Assembly (NCBI GenBank): GCA_018607905.1 | Contig: JABBAP010000024.1 | Coordinates: 100,975-164,974 of the forward strand | Direction: 5' to 3' | Length of the DNA: 64,000 nt | Origin: Paracoccaceae bacterium | Lineage (GTDB): Bacteria > Pseudomonadota > Alphaproteobacteria > Rhodobacterales > Rhodobacteraceae | In this document: in pieces, positions 1 through 10,051 of the stretch | How positions within the stretch are numbered: the first letter of the stretch is position 1 | How the letters are laid out: each line of letters opens with the position of its first letter | Notes under the pieces: model-generated | The model's input: only the letters and a program-made list of their open reading frames with translations | Databases searched by the model: none | What the model was told of the DNA's origin: nothing | Position numbers and translations under genes: made by a program

Positions 1-1
1 T

Positions 2-841
2 GCAGCCGAGGAACTGCCCTCGTTAAAAGAAGCTTTGCCCACGTTAGAGCACGAAGTTCAACTGACGCTCATCCCCAAAGACGAAGCCGATGAACGCTCC
101 GCCATTTTAGAAATTCGCGCAGGGACAGGTGGTGACGAAGCCGCCCTTTTTGCCGGTGATTTGATGCGAATGTACCAGCGCTATTCTGAAAGCGCGGGGT
201 GGAAATTCGAAGTCATGGAAGAGAGCATCAATGAGTTAGGTGGCGTGCGCGAAGCTGTGGTGAACGTTAAAGGGCAGGGTGTGTTTGCCCGCCTGAAATT
301 CGAAAGCGGTGTGCACCGTGTTCAACGGGTTCCCGTCACCGAAAGCGGCGGTCGTGTCCACACATCCGCAGCCACCGTCGCCGTTCTGCCAGAGGCAGAG
401 GAAGTTGATATCGACATCCCGGCCACCGACATTCGGATTGATACGATGCGCGCGTCTGGCTCTGGTGGGCAGCACGTGAACACCACCGATTCTGCCGTTC
501 GCATTTTGCACCTTCCTACCAACATCATGGTCGTCAGCGCAGAGAAATCCCAACACCGCAACCGCGAGATTGCAATGCAGGTTTTGCGCACACGATTGTA
601 TGATTTGAAACGTCAAGAGGCAGACGATGCGCGTGCTGCTAGCCGCAAGGGGCAGGTGGGGTCTGGAGATCGTTCTGAACGCATCCGTACCTACAACTTC
701 CCGCAGGGTCGCCTTACCGATCACCGAATAAACCTCACTTTGTATAAGTTGGATCAAGTTTTACAGGGCGATTTGAATGAAATCATCGATGCGCTTATTG
801 CGGATGATCAGGCAGCCCGCCTTGCGGAAATGGACCCATGA
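2..841 (+). CDS. prfA: Peptide chain release factor 1, 3' part
   Basis: RF1 recognises UAA/UAG in the ribosomal A site and triggers peptide release. The reading frame is open from base 2, so the N-terminal part lies before the window and about 279 residues remain. Visible landmarks are the GTGGDEA segment and the catalytic GGQ (bases 464-472) inside a GSGGQHVN context. The C-terminal helical region looks complete. Its stop overlaps the start of prmC (ATGA at 838-841). That fits, because PrmC methylates the Gln of the GGQ motif. Confidence 0.96.
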   Translation, partial: AAEELPSLKEALPTLEHEVQLTLIPKDEADERSAILEIRAGTGGDEAALFAGDLMRMYQRYSESAGWKFEVMEESINELGGVREAVVNVKGQGVFARLKFESGVHRVQRVPVTESGGRVHTSAATVAVLPEAEEVDIDIPATDIRIDTMRASGSGGQHVNTTDSAVRILHLPTNIMVVSAEKSQHRNREIAMQVLRTRLYDLKRQEADDARAASRKGQVGSGDRSERIRTYNFPQGRLTDHRINLTLYKLDQVLQGDLNEIIDALIADDQAARLAEMDP

Positions 842-1674
842 TCCAAACGGCATCAATGGTTTTGCGCAGCGGTACCAAACTTTTGCGCGAAGCAATTGGT
901 GACGGAGCACCGCGCGATGCCCGCATTTTGATGGCGCATACCCTTAATGTGCCAGCGGATCGGCTGACGCTGGAATTGTCGCGCACCGTTACGCCGATGC
1001 AAGTAGCGCAGTTCGAACATGCGATCCACCGACGCGCCGCCGACACGCCGATTTCCCACATCACGGGCAAACGCGCTTTTTGGAAGCACGAATTTCGCGT
1101 CACTCCTGCGGTTCTTGATCCCCGCCCAGACACAGAAACGCTGATTGAGTTGGCGTTGCTGGGGCCGCCTCCCAAAACAATCCTCGATCTAGGGACGGGA
1201 TCTGGCTGTATCTTGTTGTCGCTTCTTGCTGAAATCAAAACTGCCACGGGTATCGGTACAGACATTAGCAAAGATGCGTTGGCCGTTGCGCGCGAAAATG
1301 CAGAGACTCTAAATCTGAGTGATCGCGTATCTCTTAGCCAGTCTGATTGGTTTAGCGATGTAACTGGCAGTTACGACCTGATTGTTAGCAATCCCCCATA
1401 CATCACCGAAGCCGAGATGGCCGACCTCGCGCCCGATGTGCATAATTTTGAGCCTCACCTTGCATTAACCCCGGGCGGTGACGGGTTGTCTGCATATCGC
1501 AAAATTGCGCTACAGCTCAGCCAGTTTTTGGCACCTCAGGGACGCGCATTTTTTGAAATTGGCAAAGATCAGGGCCCTGACGTGCGCGAGATTTTCGAAA
1601 GCAACGGATTCGCATCTGTAAGCGTACACCCAGATTTGAATGGCCATGCGCGGATTGTGGCCGTAAACGCGTGA
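838..1674 (+). CDS. prmC: Release factor glutamine N5-methyltransferase
   Basis: SAM-dependent methyltransferase that modifies the GGQ glutamine of release factors. The 278-residue length is normal for the family. The SAM-binding glycine motif GTGSG is at residues 119-123 and the catalytic NPPY at 185-188, the hallmark of amino-group N-methyltransferases. The N-terminal helical substrate-recognition domain covers roughly residues 1-90. Coupled to prfA by a 4-base ATGA overlap, the usual arrangement. Confidence 0.96.
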   Translation: MIQTASMVLRSGTKLLREAIGDGAPRDARILMAHTLNVPADRLTLELSRTVTPMQVAQFEHAIHRRAADTPISHITGKRAFWKHEFRVTPAVLDPRPDTETLIELALLGPPPKTILDLGTGSGCILLSLLAEIKTATGIGTDISKDALAVARENAETLNLSDRVSLSQSDWFSDVTGSYDLIVSNPPYITEAEMADLAPDVHNFEPHLALTPGGDGLSAYRKIALQLSQFLAPQGRAFFEIGKDQGPDVREIFESNGFASVSVHPDLNGHARIVAVNA

Positions 1675-1881
1675 AATAGCGGCGTGAAGGTAAATAAACT
1701 TGCTAAATAGGCATATTTTAACGCATTTTGGGTTGTATTCGAGCCATAACCCATTGTACTTTCACCCTACGGATGATGGAACAAATCGTGTTCTCATCCT
1801 CAAGTATCCAAATAGGCATCTGGACATTCGGTCTTAGAAAAAGACCAAAAAATCTAAAAACCACAAAGGCTTACAGATCAT

Positions 1882-2418
1882 ATGAGATCTCAAAACAAAA
1901 ACCGTTCGCGCAATAAAAATCGCAACCGCAATAACAATAACAACAATAACAATCCTGCGAATGTTGTGAATCGTGTGTTTGACAGCTCTGGCCCGGAGGG
2001 CAAGGTTCGTGGGACGCCGCAGCAGATAATTGATAAATATCAATCTCTTGCTCGTGATGCGCAGCTTTCGGGCGACCGTGTTGCGCATGAGAACTTTCTT
2101 CAGCACGCCGAACATTATGTTCGCATGTTGGGCGATGCACAGCGCGAAATCGATGCCCGCCGCGAACAACAAGATGCACAGCGCCAGCAGCAAGACGCTC
2201 AGCGCCAACAACAAGACGCACAGCGCCAGCAAAATCAGAACAACAACCAGCACCAAAACGAAAACAACCAGCAAAATTCGGATCAACCCAAACAGGTTCC
2301 AATCGATGCATCTGGCGAACAGCCATCTATTCCAGCTGATGCCGATTTGTTTCCTGCACAGTCCGACAGTAACTTGGTTGAAACACCAGAAAGCCAGCCA
2401 GCGAAACCGGCAAAGTAA
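1882..2418 (+). CDS. DUF4167 domain protein, probably shortened by a nonsense codon
   Basis: Low-complexity protein of 178 residues as read to the first stop. It starts with an Arg/Asn-rich segment (poly-Asn at about residues 17-24). A short conserved block follows (about 25-85, with VNRVFDSSGPEGKVRGT and HAEHYVRML), matching the alphaproteobacterial DUF4167 domain. After that come three near-identical 7-residue DAQRQQQ units (bases 2173-2235) and a Gln/Asn tail. Function unknown. The basic Asn/Arg N-terminus suggests nucleic-acid contact, by inference only. The frame continues for 34 codons beyond the stop at 2416-2418 (see next entry). The gene is monocistronic and convergent with rsmA. Confidence 0.85.
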   Translation: MRSQNKNRSRNKNRNRNNNNNNNNPANVVNRVFDSSGPEGKVRGTPQQIIDKYQSLARDAQLSGDRVAHENFLQHAEHYVRMLGDAQREIDARREQQDAQRQQQDAQRQQQDAQRQQNQNNNQHQNENNQQNSDQPKQVPIDASGEQPSIPADADLFPAQSDSNLVETPESQPAKPAK

Positions 2419-2523
2419 CCTGCACCGCGCAAACGCACGCCAAAGCCAAAGGTCTCTAACCCTGCTGATATCGTGGCAGAAGCTGTTGGAAACGCAGATG
2501 ATGCACCAAAGGCTGCTGAATAA
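2419..2523 (+). pseudogene. In-frame continuation of the DUF4167 gene after its TAA
   Basis: Directly after the TAA at 2416-2418 the same frame stays open for 34 codons, ending at TAA 2521-2523. It reads PAPRKRTPKPK followed by an acidic Ala-rich tail ending KAAE. A basic-then-acidic C-terminus of this kind fits the composition of the preceding protein. The gap to the convergent rsmA stop is only two bases, the tight spacing expected if 2523 was the original gene end. The likely reading is a recent nonsense mutation, occasional readthrough, or a sequencing error. Confidence 0.6.
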
Positions 2524-2525
2524 CG

Positions 2526-3368
2526 CTACTGGCGAATAAGTTCACTTAACTTGCAGAACCGTTCGAGGTCGATTTCCTCGGCTCTTTGTGTTGGCTTGAT
2601 GTCCGCTGCAATAAGGCGATCTTCCAAATCTGGAACGATGCCTTTTAGGCTTGCACGCAGCATTTTTCGCCGTTGATTAAATGCTTGCGCAACAACTCGG
2701 GATAAGGTCTTGGCCTCCGCAGGGAAACGTGGGTTTTCTAGTCGTTCCAAATGCACAACCGATGACGTCACTTTGGGCGGGGGCGTAAATGCAACGGGGG
2801 AAATCTCCATCAGAATTTTCGCGTCACACCGCCACTGCGCCAAGATAGACAACCGCCCATAGGCCTTTGTGCGTGGTTTCGCGACAATGCGCTGTGCCAC
2901 TTCTTTTTGAAACATAAGCGTCAATGATTGCCAAAATGGCGGCCATTCAGAGGGCGCCAACCATCGTGTCAACAGTTCGGTTCCCACATTGTACGGCAGG
3001 TTAGAAACGATCCGCACGGGTGCCGTTAAATGCTCCATCGGATCAATCTTCAGTGCATCGCCCAACAACACCTCAAGCGCGCCATTGTAATGATCTGCGA
3101 CCTCTTTCAGTGCTGGCAAACACCGCTCGTCCTGTTCAATCACTACAACACGCCGCGCGCCCTCGTGCAATAATGCGCGGGTCAAACCACCTGGACCCGG
3201 GCCAACTTCGAGCACGTCACACTTGGTCAAATCGCCAGCTTGTCGCGCAATCTTGCTTGTCAGGTTCAGATCCAACAGAAAGTTTTGCCCAAGAGCTTTC
3301 TTCGCAAACAACTCGTGCGTGTTAATCACATCGCGCAGCGGGGGTAGGCCATCAATGCTCGCCATCAT
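2526..3368 (-). CDS. rsmA: 16S rRNA dimethyladenosine transferase
   Basis: Dimethylates two adjacent adenines in the 3' hairpin of 16S rRNA late in 30S assembly. The 280 residues carry LGQNFLLD (about 26-33), the SAM motif [10 protein letters not shown] (about 54-63) and the catalytic NLPYNV (about 123-128). The C-terminal small domain has the family's [11 protein letters not shown] segment. Two adjacent ATGs (3368, 3365) are possible starts. The start lies 17 bases inside pdxA, so the two are translated together. Last gene of the lptF-lptG-lptD-surA-pdxA-rsmA run. Confidence 0.95.
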   Translation of the reverse strand: MMASIDGLPPLRDVINTHELFAKKALGQNFLLDLNLTSKIARQAGDLTKCDVLEVGPGPGGLTRALLHEGARRVVVIEQDERCLPALKEVADHYNGALEVLLGDALKIDPMEHLTAPVRIVSNLPYNVGTELLTRWLAPSEWPPFWQSLTLMFQKEVAQRIVAKPRTKAYGRLSILAQWRCDAKILMEISPVAFTPPPKVTSSVVHLERLENPRFPAEAKTLSRVVAQAFNQRRKMLRASLKGIVPDLEDRLIAADIKPTQRAEEIDLERFCKLSELIRQ

Positions 3369-4323
3369 ACGCCGCCCTTGCTGTTGCCATATCGCGCGCG
3401 CGGCGCAAGGCTTCGATCAGGCTGGTCGCATCCGCAATCCCTTTGCCTGCGATATCAAATGCGGTGCCGTGATCGGGGGATGTGCGGATAAAGGGCAGGC
3501 CGAGCGTTACATTCACCCCCGCAGAAAAATTCAGCGTTTTGATCGGGATCAGGGCTTGGTCGTGATACATGCAAACGGCCAAATCATAGCGCGCACGGGC
3601 AGGGGGATGAAACATTGTGTCAGCGGGCAACGGCCCTGCGATATCAAATCCGTTAATGCGCAATTCAGCCAACACAGGTGCGATCAACTCGATTTCCTCG
3701 CGCCCCATAAGGCCGCCTTCACCCGCATGGGGATTCAATCCAGCAACAGCGATGCGCGGTGCGCGAATGCCAAAATCGCGGATCAATGCATCGCGCCCAA
3801 TTCGCAAGGTATCGCGCAACAATTCAGCCGTGAGCACAGTTTTCACTTGATCAAGAGCGATGTGAATGGTCACAGGTATGACAGATAACTCTGGCGCGGT
3901 CAGCATCATCACAGATTGTTTGACACCGCCCAATTCCGCCAGAAATTCGGTGTGACCGGGGTGCGCAAAACCAGCGCCTTCGATCAAAACCTGTTTGCTG
4001 ATCGGGTTGGTACACAGGCCAGACACAATGCCAGATTGCGCCAACCTTACCGCAGTCTCAATCGAATTGATAACACCGCTGGCGTTTGCGTGATCCGGCG
4101 ATCCTGGTGTGGCAGAAGCCGCAAAATCAATGTGCAACAACGGCAGTCTAGCTGCGTTTTTTGCTTCGGATGGGTTAGAAATTTCCACACAATCAGGAAA
4201 GTGGCGTCGATCGCCGACAACAAAAAATGCCAGCTCGCCCTTCAAAACGCCATAGGCTTTGGACGAAATCTCAGGCCCAACACCAGCGGGATCACCGCTT
4301 GTAAGGGCAATTGGCAAAGTCAT
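3352..4323 (-). CDS. pdxA: 4-hydroxythreonine-4-phosphate dehydrogenase
   Basis: NAD-dependent oxidation of 4-phosphohydroxy-L-threonine in pyridoxal phosphate synthesis. The 323 residues start with the family signature [11 protein letters not shown]. Metal- and substrate-binding segments HPGHTEF (about 121-127), [10 protein letters not shown] and [11 protein letters not shown] are all present. The ATG overlaps the surA stop (ATGA, 4320-4323). The surA-pdxA-rsmA order is conserved across proteobacteria, so the vitamin B6 gene sits in an envelope/rRNA operon. Confidence 0.96.
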   Translation of the reverse strand: MTLPIALTSGDPAGVGPEISSKAYGVLKGELAFFVVGDRRHFPDCVEISNPSEAKNAARLPLLHIDFAASATPGSPDHANASGVINSIETAVRLAQSGIVSGLCTNPISKQVLIEGAGFAHPGHTEFLAELGGVKQSVMMLTAPELSVIPVTIHIALDQVKTVLTAELLRDTLRIGRDALIRDFGIRAPRIAVAGLNPHAGEGGLMGREEIELIAPVLAELRINGFDIAGPLPADTMFHPPARARYDLAVCMYHDQALIPIKTLNFSAGVNVTLGLPFIRTSPDHGTAFDIAGKGIADATSLIEALRRARDMATARAAYDGEH

Positions 4324-5531
4324 TTGTAAATGACAATCGCATCGCTTTTGAGTTCTTGCAGATAGCCTTGGCCAAACCCACTGATACGTTGATTGAACAA
4401 TCCGTTGCTGATATTTTCGCGTGCGCCCTCGGGCAACTCACGCAAACGATCACACAGCATTACGATGGTCAGCGTTCCTGCAGTGTTCGTGTAATAGCTC
4501 GCTTCATGGCGATCCAGACCCGCCAATTCAATGGCCAATACAGATGGCAAATCGCCCGCTTCTTCGACGTGGTCTGTGTGTCCTGGAACCGCAAACCGTT
4601 CGGATTGGGCGCGGATGTCGTCACAGGTGTCCACGTCATTTATCAGTTTGGTGGCGTCTGAAACCAATTTCTCTGACCCGGGTTCACCTGGCACGTTTAC
4701 AGAAACATAAGTCAGGGTCACCGGGCCTTGATCTGTATTGCGATCTTCACGAACACCACGCAATTGGAACAATCCGACGGTAGCGCCCAACGAAATTGGT
4801 GCGGTCACTTCACCTGGTTGCAAGGCCATGATTTGCCCAGCCAATTGCGCAGGAAGTTGGGAAACAGGCAACCAATCCACCCGCCCAGAACGTGCCCGTG
4901 ATGGCGATCGTGAATGGCGGCGTGCGGCCGCGCCAAAAGCGCCCTCAGACGTGATCGAATTTGATAATTTTTCTGCTAATTCCAGCGTCTTTTCGTCGCC
5001 CTGTTGATTCAGCGGCAGACGGATTTCAGAAAACAATATGGATTGCTGTTTTTGGCCGGAAATCAGGTTCAATGTCGTGTCGATTTCGTCGTCCGACACA
5101 TTGGCACGCCCGCCAAACCGCGCCTGCACAAGGTTGCGCCACAACAAACCGGCGCGCACAAACGCTTGCATGCTTTCACGTGCCGCGCCCCGCTGTGCCA
5201 CGATTTGATACAATTGTTCGCCAGTCAAATTTGCGCGGCCTGCAAACTCGTCGACGCCCGCTTCAATTTCTTCATCGGTTGCGCTCAATCCTGCTTGCGC
5301 CGCCGCTTGAAGCCGAAGGCGATCTTCGATCAATTGTTCCTGAGCGATTTTTTTCAAATTTCCAGTTGTGCCAAAGAGCTGCAAGAGCAAAACACGTTGT
5401 GCGATTTCGAAATTTGTAATTATCCGATCATTCACACGAATGGCGACGGCATATGGGTTTTGGCTTTGCGCATTTACTGGATTTGTCCACGCGATCGCCG
5501 CTGTTGCCATTGCAAGAATCAATGCTTTCAT
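4320..5531 (-). CDS. surA: Periplasmic peptidyl-prolyl isomerase / OMP chaperone
   Basis: SurA-type chaperone escorting outer-membrane proteins, including LptD, through the periplasm. An N-terminal signal peptide (hydrophobic stretch, then NPVNA) precedes the SurA_N chaperone domain (about residues 25-160). One parvulin (PPIC) domain follows (about 165-265, ending LGATVGLFQLRG). E. coli SurA has two parvulin domains. A GTG three codons upstream (5540) is also possible, but AGG eight bases before the ATG at 5531 favours that start (403 residues). Starts 13 bases after lptD, its main client. Confidence 0.9.
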   Translation of the reverse strand: MKALILAMATAAIAWTNPVNAQSQNPYAVAIRVNDRIITNFEIAQRVLLLQLFGTTGNLKKIAQEQLIEDRLRLQAAAQAGLSATDEEIEAGVDEFAGRANLTGEQLYQIVAQRGAARESMQAFVRAGLLWRNLVQARFGGRANVSDDEIDTTLNLISGQKQQSILFSEIRLPLNQQGDEKTLELAEKLSNSITSEGAFGAAARRHSRSPSRARSGRVDWLPVSQLPAQLAGQIMALQPGEVTAPISLGATVGLFQLRGVREDRNTDQGPVTLTYVSVNVPGEPGSEKLVSDATKLINDVDTCDDIRAQSERFAVPGHTDHVEEAGDLPSVLAIELAGLDRHEASYYTNTAGTLTIVMLCDRLRELPEGARENISNGLFNQRISGFGQGYLQELKSDAIVIYK

Positions 5532-5544
5532 TTTATTCACCTGA

Positions 5545-7710
5545 CTACCCGTTTAATGCTGCACATCTGTGCGCATATTTCTTGTTTCGCTTTTTGTTGC
5601 CGAGCCCAGCCAATTCAACTGTTAACCCAAACTCTCGCGTTGGGTGCACAATACCAGACCCTTCGAATTGAAGCGAGTAGGAAAGATTAACGGCCACACA
5701 TTCGTTTTCATATCGAATGCCAAACTCGCCGCTTGTCGAACTTCCAGATTCCAAATTTTGCCGCCATTTGCCAGAATAAGTCCAATAATCGTTGCGCTGA
5801 TATTGAACGGCAATTGATGCTTCATGGGTGCGATCACTTGCCCCTGCAACTACATCTTGTTCCAGCCAGACATAGGACGCTTGTGTCGCTACGCGATCAA
5901 AATTCATCGACAGCTGCATCTCATTTTTACCAACGCTGAAATCATCGTCAAACAGCGTCCGATTTACAAAATCGAACTGATCGTTGAACGATACATTGAT
6001 CGCACTCACGTAATCAGAGTTCGTGCCATCAAGCCCTGTGCCAACGCCAAATTGGTTCAGATTCTCAGCGCGCAATACACGGCCCAGCGTTATACCATAG
6101 GTCCAACCCTGTGGGTTGTAGCGCGTGTAGGACACACCGATGTTTGCGCGCAAACCACGTTCGGATGCATCAAACCCAGGGAAACGGTTGATCGAGAATA
6201 GGTTTGTTTCTTCAAACTCAACCTGCACACTGTCTTTATTTGAATTTGCACGCGCATCATCGGGCGACCAGACCAGTTGAATACGCGGTTCAATCACGTG
6301 GCTTACACGGCCATTCTGGCGCGACAGGGGCCATCGCAAATCCAGTGCTGCTGTGGGAACCAGCTCCGAAACCGAACCGTCCACCACGCCCGCAATATTT
6401 TGCGTGTAATATGAATTGCCGGCGAGCCCCGTATAAGCGCCAACAATCAACCCGTTTTTCAAGACCCAATCTTTTTGCCAATCGGCCACGAAACCGATGC
6501 GCGAAAACTCGCTGTTATTTTCACGCAGCAACGTGACAGATTGTGCCGTGATCCCAATCTTCCCGTTAAGCACCGGATCGACCCAAGTTTTACGGCCATA
6601 AATTTCGGGGAGGACCAACGGAATTTCTGTATCAATTTCATTGGCCCGCAGGCTTTGGATGTAAGAAGACGACACGCTAACGAAAGAGTTTTTTCGGGTT
6701 CGTCGCAATGTCACAAACGAAGTAAGGCGATCTTGGTTATCTGTACCAATGCCGTAGTCGTCACGAAAATCATCATCCGATGCGACTTCGATATCAAATT
6801 CCAACTCAATTTCGCGATCCAGCTGAAACAAGCCGTTCGCGCTTAAGGATGAGCGCGTGTTGTTGTTCGTGAGCGAATCCGCCAGCGTGAAATGCCCATC
6901 AATTTCAAACCGTCCGCGCTTAACCTCGCGGCGATAAATCGGGTTCAACAGAAAGCTACCTTTGGTAAATGCGCGGGTGGTTAAGGTTAAATCTGCGTGA
7001 TCGCCGAGCGTCCAATAATAAGGCACTTCTATCCCGTAGCCGAGCGTGTTTGACGTCGATACTTTTGGCACAAGAAAACCAGTTGCGCGTCGCACCGACG
7101 GGTCAGGTACACGCAAATTGGGAGCGTAAAAGACCGGAATGCCGAGCAAATCAACAGTCGCGTTTTCAAAATACAGACGGCGCGCTTCTTCGTCGTGGAT
7201 CACGCGGCGTGCGCGGATTTGCCAAAACGGAATCGGGTTTTTGGCACAGATATGACACCCGGTCGCAACGACTTTGTCCAAAACTTTGAACTTACCATCT
7301 TGGCGATGCATCTGATGGCTCACCAGTTGCAATTGCTGTTGGATCAGCAACTCCGCGCCTTTGATCAAGCCGTTGCGCATATCCGAGTCCAGCTCGGCCC
7401 CTTGAGCGCGGGTCACAATGTCTGCTCCGTCCGTAAGGGTCAGCGGCCCGGGAACCGAAAGACGTTTATTGCGTTGGTCATAGACGACGCGTTGGGTTGC
7501 CAAAACCTGTGTGCCACGGAAAACTTGTACATTGCCTGTCGCGATCAGGACACCCGTTTTGGGATCAAATTGAACGCTGTCAGCCACCAAAGAAATGGGG
7601 CGATTTTCGGGTTCGGTCGAATCTTGAGAATGAGCAATGGTGAATAGCGACGGCAAAACCAAAAGGCCTAGCAGACACATAAATAGACATCTGATTGCCC
7701 ATTGCTTCAT
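5545..7710 (-). CDS. lptD: LPS-assembly outer-membrane protein LptD
   Basis: Beta-barrel that inserts lipopolysaccharide into the outer leaflet as the end of the Lpt bridge. Its 721 residues begin with a signal peptide, then an OstA/LptA-like periplasmic jellyroll (about 38-150, with VADSVQFDPKTGVLIATGNV). A CHIC pair follows at about 152-155 and a long strand-rich region with alternating aromatic residues runs to the end. The CxxC pair may serve disulfide-dependent assembly, as in E. coli. Starts three bases after lptG, with GAGG upstream. Confidence 0.94.
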   Translation of the reverse strand: MKQWAIRCLFMCLLGLLVLPSLFTIAHSQDSTEPENRPISLVADSVQFDPKTGVLIATGNVQVFRGTQVLATQRVVYDQRNKRLSVPGPLTLTDGADIVTRAQGAELDSDMRNGLIKGAELLIQQQLQLVSHQMHRQDGKFKVLDKVVATGCHICAKNPIPFWQIRARRVIHDEEARRLYFENATVDLLGIPVFYAPNLRVPDPSVRRATGFLVPKVSTSNTLGYGIEVPYYWTLGDHADLTLTTRAFTKGSFLLNPIYRREVKRGRFEIDGHFTLADSLTNNNTRSSLSANGLFQLDREIELEFDIEVASDDDFRDDYGIGTDNQDRLTSFVTLRRTRKNSFVSVSSSYIQSLRANEIDTEIPLVLPEIYGRKTWVDPVLNGKIGITAQSVTLLRENNSEFSRIGFVADWQKDWVLKNGLIVGAYTGLAGNSYYTQNIAGVVDGSVSELVPTAALDLRWPLSRQNGRVSHVIEPRIQLVWSPDDARANSNKDSVQVEFEETNLFSINRFPGFDASERGLRANIGVSYTRYNPQGWTYGITLGRVLRAENLNQFGVGTGLDGTNSDYVSAINVSFNDQFDFVNRTLFDDDFSVGKNEMQLSMNFDRVATQASYVWLEQDVVAGASDRTHEASIAVQYQRNDYWTYSGKWRQNLESGSSTSGEFGIRYENECVAVNLSYSLQFEGSGIVHPTREFGLTVELAGLGNKKRNKKYAHRCAALNG

Positions 7711-7713
7711 ATA

Positions 7714-8814
7714 TTATCCGTCCTCAAATCTGAGGAACAGCCCCACGGCAAAAAGTACAGCAGCAAGCGGTGGCGCCCATGCCGCCGCGAAAACGGGAAT
7801 CTCTCCAGCTTCTCCCAGAGTCATAGCAAGATTTTGTAGGAAGTAGAGGGAAAAACCACAAATTAGAGCAAGAAATACCGAAACACCCAAATTCCCCATC
7901 CGTGATGTTTGAAGCGTGAAAGCAGCGCCAATAATCATCATCGCCAACAGCATTAACGGACGCGCCAATTCGACGTTTAGATGAATACGATGGGGCAGTG
8001 TGGAAAATCCTGCATCCCCGATGGATTTGATCGTCGCTAGCTTGTTCCAAATCGCCACAGATTCTGGCTTTGGGTACCCGTCAAGTATCTGGGCAGGTGT
8101 GATATCTGTTGGAAATCGCAAAATCTCGAATGTGGTGGCTTGTTGTTCGGGATTTACCCATCGGCGATCGGTTGACCAGATTTTACCATTCGTGAACACC
8201 CATTCGGCTTCGCGCAAAATAGCGGTGCGCGAAAAAATCCTTTGTACCAATTGCCCCTTGGCATCAAACTTTAACGCGGTAGCCTCGCGCAGGCTCGTCC
8301 CACGCGAATTCGCGCTTTGCGCATGAATAACCGTGTGACCTTCTTCATCTTTTTGTCGCAACCAAAACCCATCATCCCCAAATGAAACCGCGCCGCGTTG
8401 CACATTCGCAAAATCATCGCGCAAATGGTCGTGCTGAACGGAAAATACGGCCGACAGCGGGTTTAGGAAAAGAATCGTGGCCAATCCGATTGTGAATGCA
8501 ACCAAAGCCGGCGAGGCCATAGCGCGCAGCGTTGCAACGCCAACTGCGCGTGTTACCACAAACTCGTTGGAGCGCGCCAAGCCCACGCAAAAGGTAAGGC
8601 CAGCAAGCATCACAATGATCGGCATGGCCTCCAAAACCATGGCGGGCGCGCTGAGCAATGCCAAAATACCTGCTTGTGCAAAACTTACGCCATGGCTTGA
8701 AAGGCCACGGATATTTTCAAGTGTTTCCAACACGAATAACAACAAACAGAGCACGGCAAATACCCGCAGAAAGGCCGCAAGAAACCGTTTGGCAAAGTAA
8801 AAATAGAGCGTCAT
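7714..8814 (-). CDS. lptG: LPS export ABC transporter permease LptG
   Basis: Inner-membrane permease of the LptB2FG transporter that extracts LPS from the membrane. Of its 366 residues, hydrophobic helices cluster at the N-terminus (about 10-120) and C-terminus (about 280-360). A soluble periplasmic beta-jellyroll lies between them, the YjgP/YjgQ architecture. The ATG overlaps the lptF stop (ATGA 8811-8814), so the two subunits are produced in a coupled way. The ATPase LptB is not in this window. Confidence 0.93.
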   Translation of the reverse strand: MTLYFYFAKRFLAAFLRVFAVLCLLLFVLETLENIRGLSSHGVSFAQAGILALLSAPAMVLEAMPIIVMLAGLTFCVGLARSNEFVVTRAVGVATLRAMASPALVAFTIGLATILFLNPLSAVFSVQHDHLRDDFANVQRGAVSFGDDGFWLRQKDEEGHTVIHAQSANSRGTSLREATALKFDAKGQLVQRIFSRTAILREAEWVFTNGKIWSTDRRWVNPEQQATTFEILRFPTDITPAQILDGYPKPESVAIWNKLATIKSIGDAGFSTLPHRIHLNVELARPLMLLAMMIIGAAFTLQTSRMGNLGVSVFLALICGFSLYFLQNLAMTLGEAGEIPVFAAAWAPPLAAVLFAVGLFLRFEDG

Positions 8815-9920
8815 GTCGGTGCTCCGTTGGGATTGAATATTCCGCTAAAGCCCGATTTCCAAGGCGCTTGGCCCAATCGGATCATGAAAAAGACGGCAAA
8901 AAAGGAAACCAAAACAGGTAGATACAGCAACGGCCACCCGACTGCACTTTCTTCGACGATGCCTTGGACCATTCCGCGCCCAGCATTGATTGCAACCATG
9001 AACACCACGCCTAAGACGATGCGTAAAAAGAACCCGCCGCGACTGAAACCCGCCGACAATAGGACAATTGCGCCGAGTGCTGGCACAACAATTGCCAGCA
9101 ACGATTTAACAAACCGATCATGCAGTTCAAGATTGGCATCGCTCTGAGTTGACGTTGCTAAATCCCAGGAAAGTGTTTCTTCTGCCCGAATGTAGCGTTC
9201 TGCAGCATCTTTGGCGAACTGGCTAAGATCATAGTTTAGTCCATCAAACTGTATTGTGCTCAGGGTGCGTGTTTCAGGGAAAAATTGCTGAATAGATCCC
9301 TTTTTAAGAACCAGTTTCGGGGTGTCCTCATCGCTAACAATATACCCCTCGCTCGCCGCATGGGTTACAACTACGGAGGGGTCGCGGCGATCGTTGATGA
9401 CCACGTCTCGCAACTCTCCGTTTGGAAATGTTTGTCCAAAAAATACGGTTACGCCGTCCTCAGGCGAGGAAAATTCACCCGCGACAACGAATTGTGTCAA
9501 AAACTCTTTGCTGATTTCATATTGGCGATCCTGAAATTTGGACAGCGCCAAGGGCGTGATGAAATGCGTCAGTGCCATCATTATTCCAAAGCACGCAATT
9601 CCAAATGTGAAAAACGGTAACGTCATGTTTGCTGGCCCATGTCCAACACCCATGATCACCACCAATTCAGATTCAGAATACAGCCGATTGGTCAGAAAAA
9701 TTGCGGTGGCAAACGCCGCGACAGGAACCACAGTTTCAAGAACTTTTGGCAACAAATAGAACGACAATTCCGCAAAAACAGCGCCTGATTGCCCGTTGTT
9801 TATCACAACATCTACGATCCGCAACGCTTGGTTAAGCCAAAGAATGCCGCCAAAAATGACCATAAAAAACAGAAACGGCCCTACCAATTGGCGCAGAACA
9901 TATCTGTCGATGTATTTCAC
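8811..9920 (-). CDS. lptF: LPS export ABC transporter permease LptF
   Basis: Partner permease of LptG in LPS extraction, YjgP/YjgQ family: N-terminal helices, a central periplasmic domain (about 140-270) and C-terminal helices. The open frame extends to a TTG at 9974. The GTG at 9920 (VKYIDRYVLRQL) is preceded by GAGG nine bases upstream and begins where family members usually begin, so I take it as the start (369 residues). First gene of the operon, divergent from pepA with a short promoter-bearing gap. Confidence 0.92.
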   Translation of the reverse strand: MKYIDRYVLRQLVGPFLFFMVIFGGILWLNQALRIVDVVINNGQSGAVFAELSFYLLPKVLETVVPVAAFATAIFLTNRLYSESELVVIMGVGHGPANMTLPFFTFGIACFGIMMALTHFITPLALSKFQDRQYEISKEFLTQFVVAGEFSSPEDGVTVFFGQTFPNGELRDVVINDRRDPSVVVTHAASEGYIVSDEDTPKLVLKKGSIQQFFPETRTLSTIQFDGLNYDLSQFAKDAAERYIRAEETLSWDLATSTQSDANLELHDRFVKSLLAIVVPALGAIVLLSAGFSRGGFFLRIVLGVVFMVAINAGRGMVQGIVEESAVGWPLLYLPVLVSFFAVFFMIRLGQAPWKSGFSGIFNPNGAPT

Positions 9921-10051
9921 GGATGCGGACCTCAATTTCTCCAAGCCTTGTCGGGATAAACCATTTTTAAACAAGCGAACAGACGCAGGTGGTCAAATCG
10001 GCACAATAACGCTAAATCAGGGGTAAATCACACGAAACAAAAGGGCTTTTC

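Noticed and set aside
1728..1916. 62-codon ORF before DUF4167
   Set aside because: No ribosome site and low-complexity composition; it overlaps the DUF4167 start in another frame.
2173..2235. CRISPR-like or minisatellite array in the DUF4167 gene
   Set aside because: Three 21-bp units encode DAQRQQQ repeats in frame, a protein low-complexity expansion; there are no spacers.
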